Source: Alphaproteobacteria bacterium
GTDB taxonomy: Bacteria; Pseudomonadota; Alphaproteobacteria; Acetobacterales; Acetobacteraceae
Length of the DNA stretch: 46,133 nucleotides
NCBI GenBank assembly: GCA_016869735.1
Contig: VGDL01000029.1
Span: 1 to 46,133 of the forward strand
Reading direction: 5' to 3'
The notes under the pieces were generated by a model. The model saw only the letters and a program-made list of their open reading frames with translations. It was not told where the DNA came from and did no database searches. Below, in pieces: positions 17,522 to 26,525 of this stretch. The position numbers were made by a program, and so were the translations under genes. Position 1 is the stretch's first letter, and every line of letters begins with the position of its first letter.

Positions 17522-17854
17522 TCAGGGCTTGCCAGGATTGGGGCTGAGCAGCGCCTTCTTGTCGGGCTTGTCCTTCCAATCATCGGCATCTGCCGGCGCT
17601 TCGCCCTTGCGGGTGATATTGGGCCATTGCTGGGCGTAATCCCGGTTCAATTCTACCCAGGGGGTCGCCTTGTCGTCGCTATCGGGCAAAATCGCCTCGG
17701 CCGGGCATTCCGGTTCGCAGACGCCGCAATCAATGCATTCATCCGGGTGGATCACCAGCATGTTTTCGCCGACATAGAAGCAGTCCACCGGACAGACTTC
17801 CACACAATCCATGTATTTGCAGTTGATACAATTTTCGGTGACGACATAGGTCAC
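17522..17854 (-). CDS. fdxA: 7Fe (3Fe-4S/4Fe-4S) ferredoxin FdxA
   Basis: A 110-residue seven-iron ferredoxin, a cytoplasmic electron carrier. The N-terminal half shows Cys9, Cys12, Cys17, Cys21 and Cys25 ([19 protein letters not shown]) and the second cluster motif is Cys40, Cys43, Cys46 and Cys50 ([13 protein letters not shown]). Length and the acidic C-terminal tail with [16 protein letters not shown] are typical of alphaproteobacterial FdxA. Gene order S4 protein - fdxA - carD on one strand is the common arrangement in this class. Physiological partner not evident. Confidence 0.95.
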   Translation of the reverse strand: MTYVVTENCINCKYMDCVEVCPVDCFYVGENMLVIHPDECIDCGVCEPECPAEAILPDSDDKATPWVELNRDYAQQWPNITRKGEAPADADDWKDKPDKKALLSPNPGKP

Positions 17855-17930
17855 TGGCGCGATTCCCTGGTGCTGAGCCTGTCCAAAACCGCCTTCAAAA
17901 TGGCCGCAGACAGGAAATTAGACAAGGTGG

Positions 17931-17957
17931 CCTGACGCATATCTATTCTGCGTCAGG
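17931..17957 (-). terminator. Hairpin at the end of the S4-protein gene
   Basis: A perfect 9-bp inverted repeat, CCTGACGCA / TGCGTCAGG, with a 9-base loop overlaps the stop codon of the S4-domain gene. Only a weak T-rich stretch follows on the minus strand. It may limit read-through into fdxA. Confidence 0.45.
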
Positions 17958-18243
17958 AAAGGACCTCATAAAGGGTCTGCGCTTCTGTGGCCGGGCCGCG
18001 CCGTTCCGCCAGGGCCAATACGCGCCAGAGAATGATCTGCCCCGACGCCCCCTGCCCGACCGAGAGCGTCAGCACATCGCCGGGTCGCAGCTTGGCATGG
18101 GGCTTGTCGGTTGGCAGGCGATTGATGCGCACCACGCCTTTTTCCACTTGGCGGGCGCATTCTGCCCGGGTCTTGCGGAAGCGCGCGCACCAAAGCCAGG
18201 CATCCAGCCGCTGATAATCCCGCCCTTCCGCCTCGGCCACCAC
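17953..18243 (-). CDS. S4-domain RNA-binding protein (Hsp15-like)
   Basis: A 96-residue protein consisting of one S4 RNA-binding domain: QRLDAWLWCARFRKTRAECA, then QVEKGVVRINRLPTDKPHAK, LRPGDVLTL. This is the pattern of Hsp15/HslR, which binds free 50S subunits carrying nascent chains, and of short S4 proteins conserved in Alphaproteobacteria. A GTG start at 18243 is used; a second GTG follows directly. It begins 10 bases after the helicase stop on the same strand, so the two are probably co-transcribed, and both act on RNA. Confidence 0.85.
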   Translation of the reverse strand: MVAEAEGRDYQRLDAWLWCARFRKTRAECARQVEKGVVRINRLPTDKPHAKLRPGDVLTLSVGQGASGQIILWRVLALAERRGPATEAQTLYEVLS

Positions 18244-18253
18244 GGCGCGCTGT

Positions 18254-21106
18254 TCAGTCCTTCTTGAGCTTCAGTGCGGCCAGCACCGAAAAGGGGCTAT
18301 CGGGACGCGGCATTGGGGGCAGGGCTGCGCGGTCCTCTCGCGGCGGCCGAGGGCCGCGCGGGCGGTCATTGCCGCCCTTATTGCCGTAATGCTGGCGCTG
18401 CTGCTGTTGCTGACCGCCTTCGGGCTTCGGGCGCCGATCCGGGCGTTGATCGGGCCGGCGGTCAGGGCGCTGCTGCTCGGGCGGCGCCTGGTCGGGCGCG
18501 GCACCTTCAGCCGGCTTGTCGTCTTGCCGGCGATGATCCGGGCGGGGGCCGCGACGATCCGGGCGCAGGTCATCCCGGCGGGGGCCATGCTGGCGCGGTT
18601 CAAAGCGGGGCGCGCGTTGCTGGCCAATACGCGCGGGCGCGGGCGGGCCAAAATTCTTTTCATCGAGCGTTTCGGCGGGGATCAGCCGAAAGCCCATCGC
18701 TTCCAACACCGGGGCAAGGTTTTCGCCCTTGATGCCCAGGCGGCTTGCCAGATCGCCCGGCAGCAGCGCGGGGGATTTGCGCGTGAGGTGCCCCAATTCG
18801 CCGGCGATGCGTTCCGCCACATCCAGGCGGAGCAAGACGGGGCCAGCGGGCAGCCAGCCCATGGTTTCGGCAAAGCCGCGCGGCCAATCGGCGGGCGGCG
18901 CCACCGCAATCAAACCGCCGGAGGGCAGTTTTGGCGTTTCAATGCCCCTCAGCAGGGACCAAAGCTGCGCCCGCAGCGCCATGGCGCGTGGCTTCAAGGC
19001 TTCCGGCACGTAAAGCGCGTAACGCCCGGCGCGGATGCCTATGCCCTTCAGCTTCTGGCGCAGATCAGGGCGGATTTCACTATCCGTTGCCCCCATGGCC
19101 AGGCCCAATTCTTCCCGCAGGCGAAAGGCCGGGCCGCGCAGCGTATTGTCTTCGGCGGCTTTTTCCTCGGCGGTGAAAATCGCGCCCAGATCGCGCTTCA
19201 CCAAAGCCTCAATCCAGGTGGCCAGACGCGCACGAATACGTTCACGCTGCGCGCCATCCAGAAATTCGGAAGGCAGCACTTCAATCAGCGGCTTGCCGGG
19301 TTCTGAACCGGATTTCAGCTTGGCCACTTCCGCGATATCGCCAAGCCCAGCCGGCATATTGGGTGCGTGGGAATAGGCCCAGGTGACGCCATGCTGCGGC
19401 GTGATCGCAAAAGCCTCATCCTTCGCGGATTCCAGCATGGTGACGCGGCGCGGGATTTCCGCGCCAAGCGCACGGCGCGCAGCACGCAGCACAACGCGGC
19501 GTTCTTCTTCCTTCACCGTCGCCGCATCGGGTTCAAACAGAAAGCCCTTCACATGGCCGACCGGATGGCCTTCCACGACCACTTCACCGCGGCGCGTGAC
19601 GGCGGAAAGCAATTCCTCATCGCTTTCATCAAGCGCGCGGATCAGATGCGCGGCGCGACGATCCACAAAGCGCGCGGTCAGGCTTTCATGCAGCGCGTCG
19701 GAGACCGTGTCTTCAACGCGCCGCGCTTCAACTTGCAATCCGGCGGCATCATCCAGCCAATCGGCGCGCGCCGCGACATAGGACCAGACGCGAATGGCCG
19801 AAAGGCGGGCCATCAGCGTATCCAGATCACCTTCCGCCATGCCGAGTTGCGCGAGCGATGACGCCACCCAATCGCGCGGCAGCCGCCCCTCACGCGCCAA
19901 ATGCGTGAAAATGCGCGCGCAAAGCCTAGTGTGGCTATCATCCGCAAGCTTGCGGAAATCCGGCACCTGGCAGGCTTCCCAGAGCAAACGTACGCGTGAT
20001 GCGGTATCCGCCAGGCCGCGAATTTCTTCTTCCCGCACCAGCATGGAAAGCGTGATGTGGTCCACCGCATCATGGCCCTTGGCTAGGCCCGGCTGCGGTG
20101 CCGGTGCGCCGAGGGTATCAAGCAAGGTTTCGACCGAGGAGAAATCCAGATCTGAATTGCGCCACGCCAAGGTTTTCAGCGGTTCAAAGGCATGGGTTTC
20201 GATCTGGGTGACGATCTCATCATCCAGAACCGGAGCCTCTGCCGTGGTGCCAAAGGTGCCATCGCGCATGCCGCGCCCGGCGCGGCCGGCGATTTGCGCG
20301 ATTTCCTGCGCTGTCAGGGCACGCGGCTGATGACCATCAAACTTATTGAGTGCGGCGAGCGCGACATGGTCCACATCCATATTAAGGCCCATGCCAATCG
20401 CATCCGTCGCCACCAGGAAATCCACTTCCCGGTTTTGATAAAGGGCGACCTGCGCATTGCGGGTGCGCGGCGAAAGCCTGCCCATCACCACCGCGCAACC
20501 GCCACGCCGACGGCGCACCGCTTCGGCAATGGCGTAGACTTCCTGCGCGCTGAAGGCGACAATGGCGGAACGTGCCGGCAGGCGGGAAAGCTTGGCGGGG
20601 CCCGCGTAAGTCAGTTGCGAAAGCCGCGCGCGGGTTTCAATTTCCGCGCGCGGGATCAGACGGCGCAGCAAGGGCGCGATGATCTCGGCACCCAGGAACA
20701 TGGTTTCCACCATGCCGCGCGCATTCAGCAGCCGATCAGTGAAGATATGCCCGCGATCCGGGTCCGCGCAGAGCTGGATTTCATCAACCGCGAGGAATTC
20801 CACCGGCCGATCCAGCGGCATGGCTTCCACGGTGCAGGCGAAATACTTCGCCTCAGGGGGCACGATTTTTTCCTCGCCGGTAATCAGGGCGACGTAGCGT
20901 TCGCCCTTCATCGCCACCATGCGATCATAGTTTTCACGCGCCAGCAGCCTGAGCGGAAAGCCGATACTGCCCGAGGCATGGGCGAGCATCCGCTCAATCG
21001 CGAGGTGGGTCTTGCCGGTATTGGTCGGGCCAAGGATGGCGCGAACCCTGGGTTCGAACATGCGGGGGTCACTGTCCAAGAAAGAAAACGTGGAGTTCCG
21101 TGGCAT
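18254..21106 (-). CDS. SUV3-like DExH RNA helicase with Arg/Pro/Gln-rich tail
   Basis: A 950-residue superfamily 2 helicase related to mitochondrial SUV3. Motif I is GPTNTGKT (26-33), motif II is the variant DEIQ (108-111), motif V lies in LVATDAIGMGLNMD, and motif VI is QIAGRAGRG (271-279). SUV3-type C-terminal helical parts follow. In mitochondria the enzyme unwinds RNA for degradation by PNPase; a similar RNA-turnover role is assumed here. Residues about 823-950 form a low-complexity tail rich in Arg, Asp, Pro and Gln, with RPDRRPDQRPDRRPKP and a QQQQQ run, closing with SPFSVLAALKLKKD. Such a tail is suited to RNA binding. First gene of the leftward helicase - S4 - fdxA group. An alternative start is Met16. 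Confidence 0.9.
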   Translation of the reverse strand: MPRNSTFSFLDSDPRMFEPRVRAILGPTNTGKTHLAIERMLAHASGSIGFPLRLLARENYDRMVAMKGERYVALITGEEKIVPPEAKYFACTVEAMPLDRPVEFLAVDEIQLCADPDRGHIFTDRLLNARGMVETMFLGAEIIAPLLRRLIPRAEIETRARLSQLTYAGPAKLSRLPARSAIVAFSAQEVYAIAEAVRRRRGGCAVVMGRLSPRTRNAQVALYQNREVDFLVATDAIGMGLNMDVDHVALAALNKFDGHQPRALTAQEIAQIAGRAGRGMRDGTFGTTAEAPVLDDEIVTQIETHAFEPLKTLAWRNSDLDFSSVETLLDTLGAPAPQPGLAKGHDAVDHITLSMLVREEEIRGLADTASRVRLLWEACQVPDFRKLADDSHTRLCARIFTHLAREGRLPRDWVASSLAQLGMAEGDLDTLMARLSAIRVWSYVAARADWLDDAAGLQVEARRVEDTVSDALHESLTARFVDRRAAHLIRALDESDEELLSAVTRRGEVVVEGHPVGHVKGFLFEPDAATVKEEERRVVLRAARRALGAEIPRRVTMLESAKDEAFAITPQHGVTWAYSHAPNMPAGLGDIAEVAKLKSGSEPGKPLIEVLPSEFLDGAQRERIRARLATWIEALVKRDLGAIFTAEEKAAEDNTLRGPAFRLREELGLAMGATDSEIRPDLRQKLKGIGIRAGRYALYVPEALKPRAMALRAQLWSLLRGIETPKLPSGGLIAVAPPADWPRGFAETMGWLPAGPVLLRLDVAERIAGELGHLTRKSPALLPGDLASRLGIKGENLAPVLEAMGFRLIPAETLDEKNFGPPAPARIGQQRAPRFEPRQHGPRRDDLRPDRRGPRPDHRRQDDKPAEGAAPDQAPPEQQRPDRRPDQRPDRRPKPEGGQQQQQRQHYGNKGGNDRPRGPRPPREDRAALPPMPRPDSPFSVLAALKLKKD

Positions 21107-21159
21107 GATGCGGCGCGCTTGTCCATGGTGGCGGCAGCGGGCAGGCTGGCGGGCCTGTG

Positions 21160-22287
21160 ATGAACCCCGCCACCCGCTTCGCCCTGATCTTTGCCGCGCA
21201 ATTCGCGGCCTTCGGCGTGATGATGCCGTTTCTGCCGCCGCTATTGCTGGCGCGCGGGCTGACGCCGGCTGATCTGGGCACGGTTTTGGCGGCCGGTAGC
21301 GCGCTTAAATTGCTGGCAGGGCCGCTAGGAGGGCGGGTTGCGGATTGGCTAGGTGATCCCAGGCTGGTGCTGATTTGCTGCACCAGCGCGGCGGCGATTT
21401 GCGCGGCGGGTTTTGGGTTGGCCGCCGGATTCTGGGCGCTGCTGTTGGTTAATCTGGCGCTGGCAGCGGCGTTGGCGCCAACCACCGCGCTTGCTGACGC
21501 GATGGCGCTGCGCGCGGCAAAGGGGCCGCCCGGCTTTGATTATGGGCGCGTCCGCGCGGCGGGATCCGCCAGCTATATCCTGGCCGCCGTGGCCGCTGGC
21601 GCGCTGGTGGGCGTTTTGGGCGCGGGGAGCGCTGCCTGGCTGATTGCCGCCATGCTTGGCCTTGGCGCGGCAGCGGCCTTTCTGCTGCCGCGCGCCGAGG
21701 GCTTCGGGCGTGGCGGTGCCAGCGGCTTTCGCGCGGCACTCGCGCTGCCTTGGCTGAGGCGCCTGATGCTGATTGCCGCGCTGATGCAGGGCAGCCACGC
21801 GGCCTATTACGCCTTTGGGTCCATCCATTGGCAGGCTTTGGGCTTCAGCGCCGGGGTGATTGGCCTGCTTTGGGCCTGGGGCGTGGTGGCAGAGGTGGCG
21901 CTATTCATGTGGGGGCGCGGCCTGGTCGAAAGGCTTGGCGTGCGCGGGTTGATTTTGCTCGCCGCCGTGGCCGGCCTGGTCCGTTGGCCGATCATGGCGA
22001 TTAGCGAAAGCCTGCCGCCGTTGATTTTCGCGCAGGCGCTGCATGCGCTGACTTTTGGCGCCATGCATCTGGCGGCGATCCGGCTATTGCAGGAACGTGT
22101 GCCGGCGAGCCTGGGGGGCACGGCGCAGACGCTGCTGGGCGCTGCCGTGGGGGCGATGACGACGCTGCTGACGCTGGCGTCTGGCCCTGGTTATGCGGCG
22201 CTGGGGGCAGCGATATTCTGGGCCATGGCGGGGCTTTGTGCGGTGGTGGCGGTTTTGGTGGGGCTGGGTAGCCTCAGCCGCAAGTGA
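21160..22287 (+). CDS. MFS transporter (MFS_1-like)
   Basis: A 375-residue major facilitator with about 12 hydrophobic segments in the inner membrane. The N-terminal half has FAAFGVMMPFLPPLLLARGL and, in loop 2-3, GPLGGRVADWLGDPR, the G-x-x-x-D-(R/K) type signature. The layout resembles the HcaT/nucleoside-permease-like branch of MFS. The start is ATG 21160 (a GTG lies one codon earlier). It is divergent from the helicase gene with a gap of 53 bases. The 3' end overlaps the convergent inhibitor gene by 14 bases. Substrate unknown. Confidence 0.85.
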   Translation: MNPATRFALIFAAQFAAFGVMMPFLPPLLLARGLTPADLGTVLAAGSALKLLAGPLGGRVADWLGDPRLVLICCTSAAAICAAGFGLAAGFWALLLVNLALAAALAPTTALADAMALRAAKGPPGFDYGRVRAAGSASYILAAVAAGALVGVLGAGSAAWLIAAMLGLGAAAAFLLPRAEGFGRGGASGFRAALALPWLRRLMLIAALMQGSHAAYYAFGSIHWQALGFSAGVIGLLWAWGVVAEVALFMWGRGLVERLGVRGLILLAAVAGLVRWPIMAISESLPPLIFAQALHALTFGAMHLAAIRLLQERVPASLGGTAQTLLGAAVGAMTTLLTLASGPGYAALGAAIFWAMAGLCAVVAVLVGLGSLSRK

Positions 22288-22567
22288 TCTGCGTCACCAC
22301 GCCGTTTTCGATCAGCACCGTCGCGCGGTCCATCCGGTAATCCCGCGTCATGGGCGTATTCGGCCCGCCCCTGCGCACCGTAGCGATGCCCGGCAGGACT
22401 TGCAGCGCCGCGCGCACATCCTCAGGCGCTTTGCCGAGCAGCGCGGGAAAGCGCGCCTGATGCGCCGCGCAGCCAGGCATGGGTGAGGTTTGGGATTGCG
22501 CCGAGGCCACACCGGCCAGGCCAGCGCCGATCAGGGCGGCAAGGGCAACAAATGGGACAAGGCGCAT
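22274..22567 (-). CDS. Secreted protease inhibitor of the I78 type
   Basis: A 97-residue exported protein. Signal peptide: MRLVPFVALAALIGAGLAGV followed by ASA and cleavage before QSQ. The mature domain has a Cys near its start (PGCAAHQ), a charged middle (VRRGGPNTPMTRDYRMDR) and ends VLIENGVVTQITCG. This is the pattern of peptidase inhibitor I78 proteins, which end in D-Y-R-x-D-R ... G-x-(I/V)-x-x-x-x-C-G. The two cysteines probably form a disulfide. The start at 22567 is favoured by the AAAGGAA ribosome binding site and by the signal peptide. Likely protects periplasmic proteins from serine proteases; the target is unknown. Confidence 0.75.
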   Translation of the reverse strand: MRLVPFVALAALIGAGLAGVASAQSQTSPMPGCAAHQARFPALLGKAPEDVRAALQVLPGIATVRRGGPNTPMTRDYRMDRATVLIENGVVTQITCG

Positions 22568-22702
22568 GGCGGGGTTCCTTTCGCTGCGAGCGGAGAATTT
22601 AAGCAGCACTTCATGGCGATTTCAGGGTGATGCCTGCCACATTGCGGCGCGGCCTTACCCCCGGCATTCTGGGTGCCTCCATCCCTGCAAGGAACCTAGC
22701 CC

Positions 22703-23389
22703 ATGGCTCAGCCGCTTTCGATCATGTCCACCCTGGCGCTGCAGGGCGTGCTTGACGTGCTGGCGCCGCTTTGGGCCACGACCAACCCAGCCCCCGCCAT
22801 GGTGTTTGACCCGACCAAAAGCATTTCGCAGCGCATCGCCGATGGGGTGCGGGGCGATATCGCGATCCTGACCGCCGCGGCGGTAGATGATTTCATTGCC
22901 AAGGGGGTTTTCGCAGCAGGCAGTCGCCGTGATCTGGCGCTGTCCCATATTGGTGTTGCGGTCGCCGCCGGTGCGAAGCGGCCCGATATCAGCACGCCGG
23001 ACACCTTTCGCGCGACGCTGCTGGCGACACCATCACTCGCCTATTCCCGCGCGGGTGCCAGCGGGTTGTTCTTCGCGGGGCTGATTGAACGGCTTGGCAT
23101 CGCGGCGGAGGTGAACGCGAAGGCCACCGTGATTCCGCAGGGCTTTACCGGTGAATTGCTGAAGCGCGGCGAAGTGGCACTCGCCATTCAGCAAGTCAGC
23201 GAATTGATGACCGTGCCGGGGATAGACATTATCGGCACGCTACCCACTGAGATTGGCGAGGTGATGACTTTCTCCGCCGCGATTTTCGCTGAGGCGCCGC
23301 AGCCGGAAGCCGCGCGCGCTTTCATGGAATTTTTGGTGCAGGGTGCGGATGCCAGCTTGCTTCGCGCCAAGGGTTTGGAGCCGGTTTAA
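22703..23389 (+). CDS. ModA-like substrate-binding-domain protein without signal peptide
   Basis: A 228-residue periplasmic-binding-protein fold related to molybdate-binding ModA. Visible segments are LALQGVLDVLAPLWATTNPA, DIAILTAAAVDDFIAKGVFA, DLALSHIGVAVAAGAKRPDI and GASGLFFAGLIERLGIAAEV. The first residues (MAQPLSIMSTLALQG) enter the first beta strand directly and there is no signal peptide. The ribosome binding site AAGGAA 8 bases upstream fixes this start. No ABC permease or ATPase gene is adjacent. Such signal-less relatives occur in other Alphaproteobacteria and may sense a ligand in the cytoplasm; their role is unknown. The last four bases overlap the convergent monooxygenase gene. 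Confidence 0.75.
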   Translation: MAQPLSIMSTLALQGVLDVLAPLWATTNPAPAMVFDPTKSISQRIADGVRGDIAILTAAAVDDFIAKGVFAAGSRRDLALSHIGVAVAAGAKRPDISTPDTFRATLLATPSLAYSRAGASGLFFAGLIERLGIAAEVNAKATVIPQGFTGELLKRGEVALAIQQVSELMTVPGIDIIGTLPTEIGEVMTFSAAIFAEAPQPEAARAFMEFLVQGADASLLRAKGLEPV

Positions 23390-25026
23390 CGGGTTAGCGC
23401 AAACCCCTCATACCCCTTATCGGCAACCTCATCACAAATCCGCCGATACCGCGCCATGCCGCCGATATAGGGCATGAAGACGCGCGGCTTGCCCGGCACA
23501 TTGGCGCCGAGATACCAGGAATGCAGCGTTTTCGTGAAAAGCGTGCGGTTGGCCACTTCCTGCACCTGCACCATCCAATCATCCACCGCATCGGGCTTGG
23601 CTTCAATGCGCGTCTGGCCAGACTTCCGCATATCCGCGATACAGCGCGTGATCCAATCCACATGCTGTTCGATGGCGACAGGCATATTGGTCAGCACGGA
23701 AGGGCTGCCAGGCCCGGTGATGGTGAACAGATTGGGGAAGCCAACGACTTGCAGTCCAAGATAGCTGCGCGGGCCTTCGCGCCACACATCGCGCAACGCC
23801 ATATCGCCGCGCCCGCTGATGTTCAGATTGAATAGCGGCCCGGTCATGGCATCAAAGCCGGTAGCAAAGACAATAATGTCCAGCGGATATTCGCCCTTGC
23901 TGGTCTTCACGCCGGTGGCGGTGATGCGTTCAATCGCTTCCGCGCGCAAACTCACCACATCAACATTGTCGCGGTTATAGGTTTCGAAATAGCCGGTATC
24001 AATCGGCGGGCGCTTGGTCGCGAAGCCGTGGTCAATATCCGAAAGGATCGCGGCCTTGGCGGGATCCTTCACGATCTGGCTGATTTTTTTCTTGAGGAAG
24101 TCTGAAACGATCCTATTCGCTTCCTCATTCGTCAGCACATCGCGGAATTCAGCGCGGAGCCGAAGCCCGCCCCTCTCCCAGGCTTTCTCAAAAATCTCAT
24201 TCCGTTCTTCATCGGATACATCCAGGACGGAGCGATCCGCGATGCGCCAGGGGTGGCCATTGACGGTGGAACGCATCACGTCGCGAATTTCGGCGAAATT
24301 CTCCCGCACATATTTCTTGAAATCATCGGTCAGCGGCGCATTGCGCGCGGGGATGGAATAATTCGCGGTGCGCTGAAACACGGTCAGGTGCTTGGCGGCA
24401 GCGCTAATCACAGGAATGGCCTGAATGCCGGTGGACCCGGTGCCGATCACGCCAACGCGCTTGCCCGTGAAATCCACACCCTCATGCGGCCATTCGCCGG
24501 TGTGGTACCATTTGCCCTGGAAATCCGCGATGCCATCAATCTTCGGCAGATTGGCCGAAGAAAGGCAGCCGACAGCAGTGATCAGATAGCGCGCGGCGTA
24601 ATGCCCGCCCTGTTCGGTCTGCACATGCCAAAGGTTTTCTGCTTCATCATAGCGCGCTGCCACGACCCGCGCGCCAAAGGTAATGTCGCGCTTCAAATCA
24701 AGCTTATCCGCGGCGTAATTCAGGTAGCGCAGAATCTCCGGCTGGCTCGGGTAGCGTTCGGACCATTCCCAGCCCTGCACCAGCTCATCCGAGAAGTGAT
24801 AGCAATAGCTATGGCTTTCGGAATCGCAGCGCGCCCCTGGGTAGCGGTTCCAATACCAGGTGCCGCCCACGCCATCACCCGCTTCCAGCACATGGGCGGA
24901 AAGCCCGAGGCGGTCCCTGAGCGAATGGAGCTGATACATGCCGGCGAAACCGGCGCCGATGATCAGCGCGTCATAAAGCCTGGCGTTGGTTGAGGTGGCG
25001 GCAAGCGGGACTACGGCATCAAGCAT
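23386..25026 (-). CDS. Baeyer-Villiger-type flavin monooxygenase
   Basis: A 546-residue FAD- and NADPH-dependent monooxygenase of the cyclohexanone monooxygenase type, which inserts oxygen next to a carbonyl to give an ester or lactone. It has the FAD motif IIGAGFAGM (Gly24-Gly29), the Baeyer-Villiger fingerprint FQGKWYHTGEWP (169-180) and the NADPH motif GTGSTG (195-200), then ATGFDAMTG in the C-terminal part. The substrate cannot be deduced; steroid, cyclic ketone or aryl ketone are typical. It stands alone, with a 174-base divergent gap to folE. Confidence 0.9.
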   Translation of the reverse strand: MLDAVVPLAATSTNARLYDALIIGAGFAGMYQLHSLRDRLGLSAHVLEAGDGVGGTWYWNRYPGARCDSESHSYCYHFSDELVQGWEWSERYPSQPEILRYLNYAADKLDLKRDITFGARVVAARYDEAENLWHVQTEQGGHYAARYLITAVGCLSSANLPKIDGIADFQGKWYHTGEWPHEGVDFTGKRVGVIGTGSTGIQAIPVISAAAKHLTVFQRTANYSIPARNAPLTDDFKKYVRENFAEIRDVMRSTVNGHPWRIADRSVLDVSDEERNEIFEKAWERGGLRLRAEFRDVLTNEEANRIVSDFLKKKISQIVKDPAKAAILSDIDHGFATKRPPIDTGYFETYNRDNVDVVSLRAEAIERITATGVKTSKGEYPLDIIVFATGFDAMTGPLFNLNISGRGDMALRDVWREGPRSYLGLQVVGFPNLFTITGPGSPSVLTNMPVAIEQHVDWITRCIADMRKSGQTRIEAKPDAVDDWMVQVQEVANRTLFTKTLHSWYLGANVPGKPRVFMPYIGGMARYRRICDEVADKGYEGFALTR

Positions 25027-25200
25027 GGCGGGTTCTTCTGGTTGTTCATGGGCTTGGCAAGGCTAACCCACACGGGCGCCTGGCGCCAAGCGGGTCCAAA
25101 TCCTTGCCTTTCCGGCAACCCCACCCACATGGATCCATGAAGGCGTTCCAAGGCCCCATGGCTTCCGGCGCCCCCTCAATCTTAGGGAAAGACCAATACC

Positions 25201-25845
25201 TTGAATATTCAAACTCCTGCCTCTGGCCTCACCACGGCCAATGCCTCTCTGGAGCCTCGCCCGTCCCGCGCGGAAGCCGAAGCCGCTGTGCGCACCCTGC
25301 TGCGCTGGGCCGGTGATGACCCGGACCGTGAAGGTCTGGTGGATACCCCCGCGCGCGTTGCCCGCGCCTATGAGGAATTTTTCGCCGGGTATGAGACAGA
25401 CCCGGTGGATTTGCTCGCGCGGTCCTTCGAAGAAACCGATGGCTATGATGAAATGGTGATCCTGCGCGACATCCGCATGGAAAGCCATTGCGAACACCAT
25501 ATGGTGCCGATCATTGGCCGCGCGCATATCGCCTATCTGCCGCAGGGCCGCGTGGTTGGCATCAGCAAGCTGGCGCGCGTTTTGGAGGTTTATGCAAAGC
25601 GCTTGCAGATTCAGGAAAAACTCACCGCCCAAGTCGCGAACACCATCGAACAGGTGCTGAAGCCGAAAGGTGTCGCCGTGGTGATTGAAGCGGCGCATCA
25701 ATGCATGACCACGCGCGGCATCCACAAGCCGGGTGTGACCATGGTGACCAGCCGCATGCTCGGCGCCTTCCGGGATGATGCCAGCACGCGGCGCGAATTT
25801 CTGGCCATTATCGGTGGCCAGCGTTCGAACGTGATCGAAGGCTAA
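25201..25845 (+). CDS. folE: GTP cyclohydrolase I
   Basis: A 214-residue GTP cyclohydrolase I, which converts GTP to dihydroneopterin triphosphate, the first step of folate/pterin synthesis. Zinc ligands are Cys97 and His100 in [11 protein letters not shown] and Cys168 in [10 protein letters not shown]. Catalytic and GTP-contact blocks [20 protein letters not shown] and [12 protein letters not shown] are intact. The start is TTG at 25201; no ATG or GTG exists in frame before the conserved domain. A GGGAAAG motif lies about 10 bases upstream. A TTG start suggests modest translation. Confidence 0.95.
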   Translation: MNIQTPASGLTTANASLEPRPSRAEAEAAVRTLLRWAGDDPDREGLVDTPARVARAYEEFFAGYETDPVDLLARSFEETDGYDEMVILRDIRMESHCEHHMVPIIGRAHIAYLPQGRVVGISKLARVLEVYAKRLQIQEKLTAQVANTIEQVLKPKGVAVVIEAAHQCMTTRGIHKPGVTMVTSRMLGAFRDDASTRREFLAIIGGQRSNVIEG

Positions 25846-25849
25846 ATCC

Positions 25850-26440
25850 TTAGTGTCTTAGGGCGGGGATCAGCGACGCCAGCATCAGCACCGCCATGGC
25901 GATGTTGAATGCTCGCAATCCCCGCCCGGGGCGCAGCACGCGCCCCGCCCCCGCGCCAATCACGCCCCAAAGCCCAGCACTGGGTATGCCTACCGCGGCG
26001 AAAACCAGCGCAATCAAACTGATTTGAGGCAGCAAATCCTCCCCCGGCCGGGTGAAGGCCGGGATGGCGGCCAGAATGATCATCCAGGCCTTTGGGTTCA
26101 CCCATTGCAACAGCACCGCGCCCAGAAAGCCGAGTGGCGGGCGCGCCGACCCTGCCCCCGGCGCCCCGGCGCGCGCGATCTTCCACGCAAGCCACGCAAG
26201 CGAGGCCGCACCGCCCCATTTCACCACCTGATGCAAAAAGGGGCTCGCCATCAGGGGCAACGCTAGGCCCAGGCCCGCCAGCCAGATCATCGCCGCAAAA
26301 CCAAAGGCACTGCCCAAGACATGCGGCACCACGGCGCGCAGCCCGTGATTGGCCGCCGATGCCGCGACCATCAGCGTATTCGGCCCCGGCGTAGCGGAGG
26401 TGGCAATGGCAAAGCCAAGCAAAGGCAGCAGCGCTTCCAT
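25850..26440 (-). CDS. LysE/RhtB-family exporter
   Basis: A 196-residue inner-membrane exporter of amino acids or related metabolites, with about six membrane spans. The LysE signature is near the N-terminus: FAIATSATPGPNTLMVAASA. Later conserved pieces are GAASLAWLAWKIAR and GFLGAVLLQWVNPKAWMIIL. Length is typical. Converges on folE with a 4-base gap. The substrate is not predictable. Confidence 0.88.
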   Translation of the reverse strand: MEALLPLLGFAIATSATPGPNTLMVAASAANHGLRAVVPHVLGSAFGFAAMIWLAGLGLALPLMASPFLHQVVKWGGAASLAWLAWKIARAGAPGAGSARPPLGFLGAVLLQWVNPKAWMIILAAIPAFTRPGEDLLPQISLIALVFAAVGIPSAGLWGVIGAGAGRVLRPGRGLRAFNIAMAVLMLASLIPALRH

Positions 26441-26525
26441 GGAGCCATATTAGGTCAGCAATCCTGACCTGTCACGCCCCCGCCTCACTTGACCCCCCAC
26501 CAAGCCCGCGCGCATGAGGATGGGA

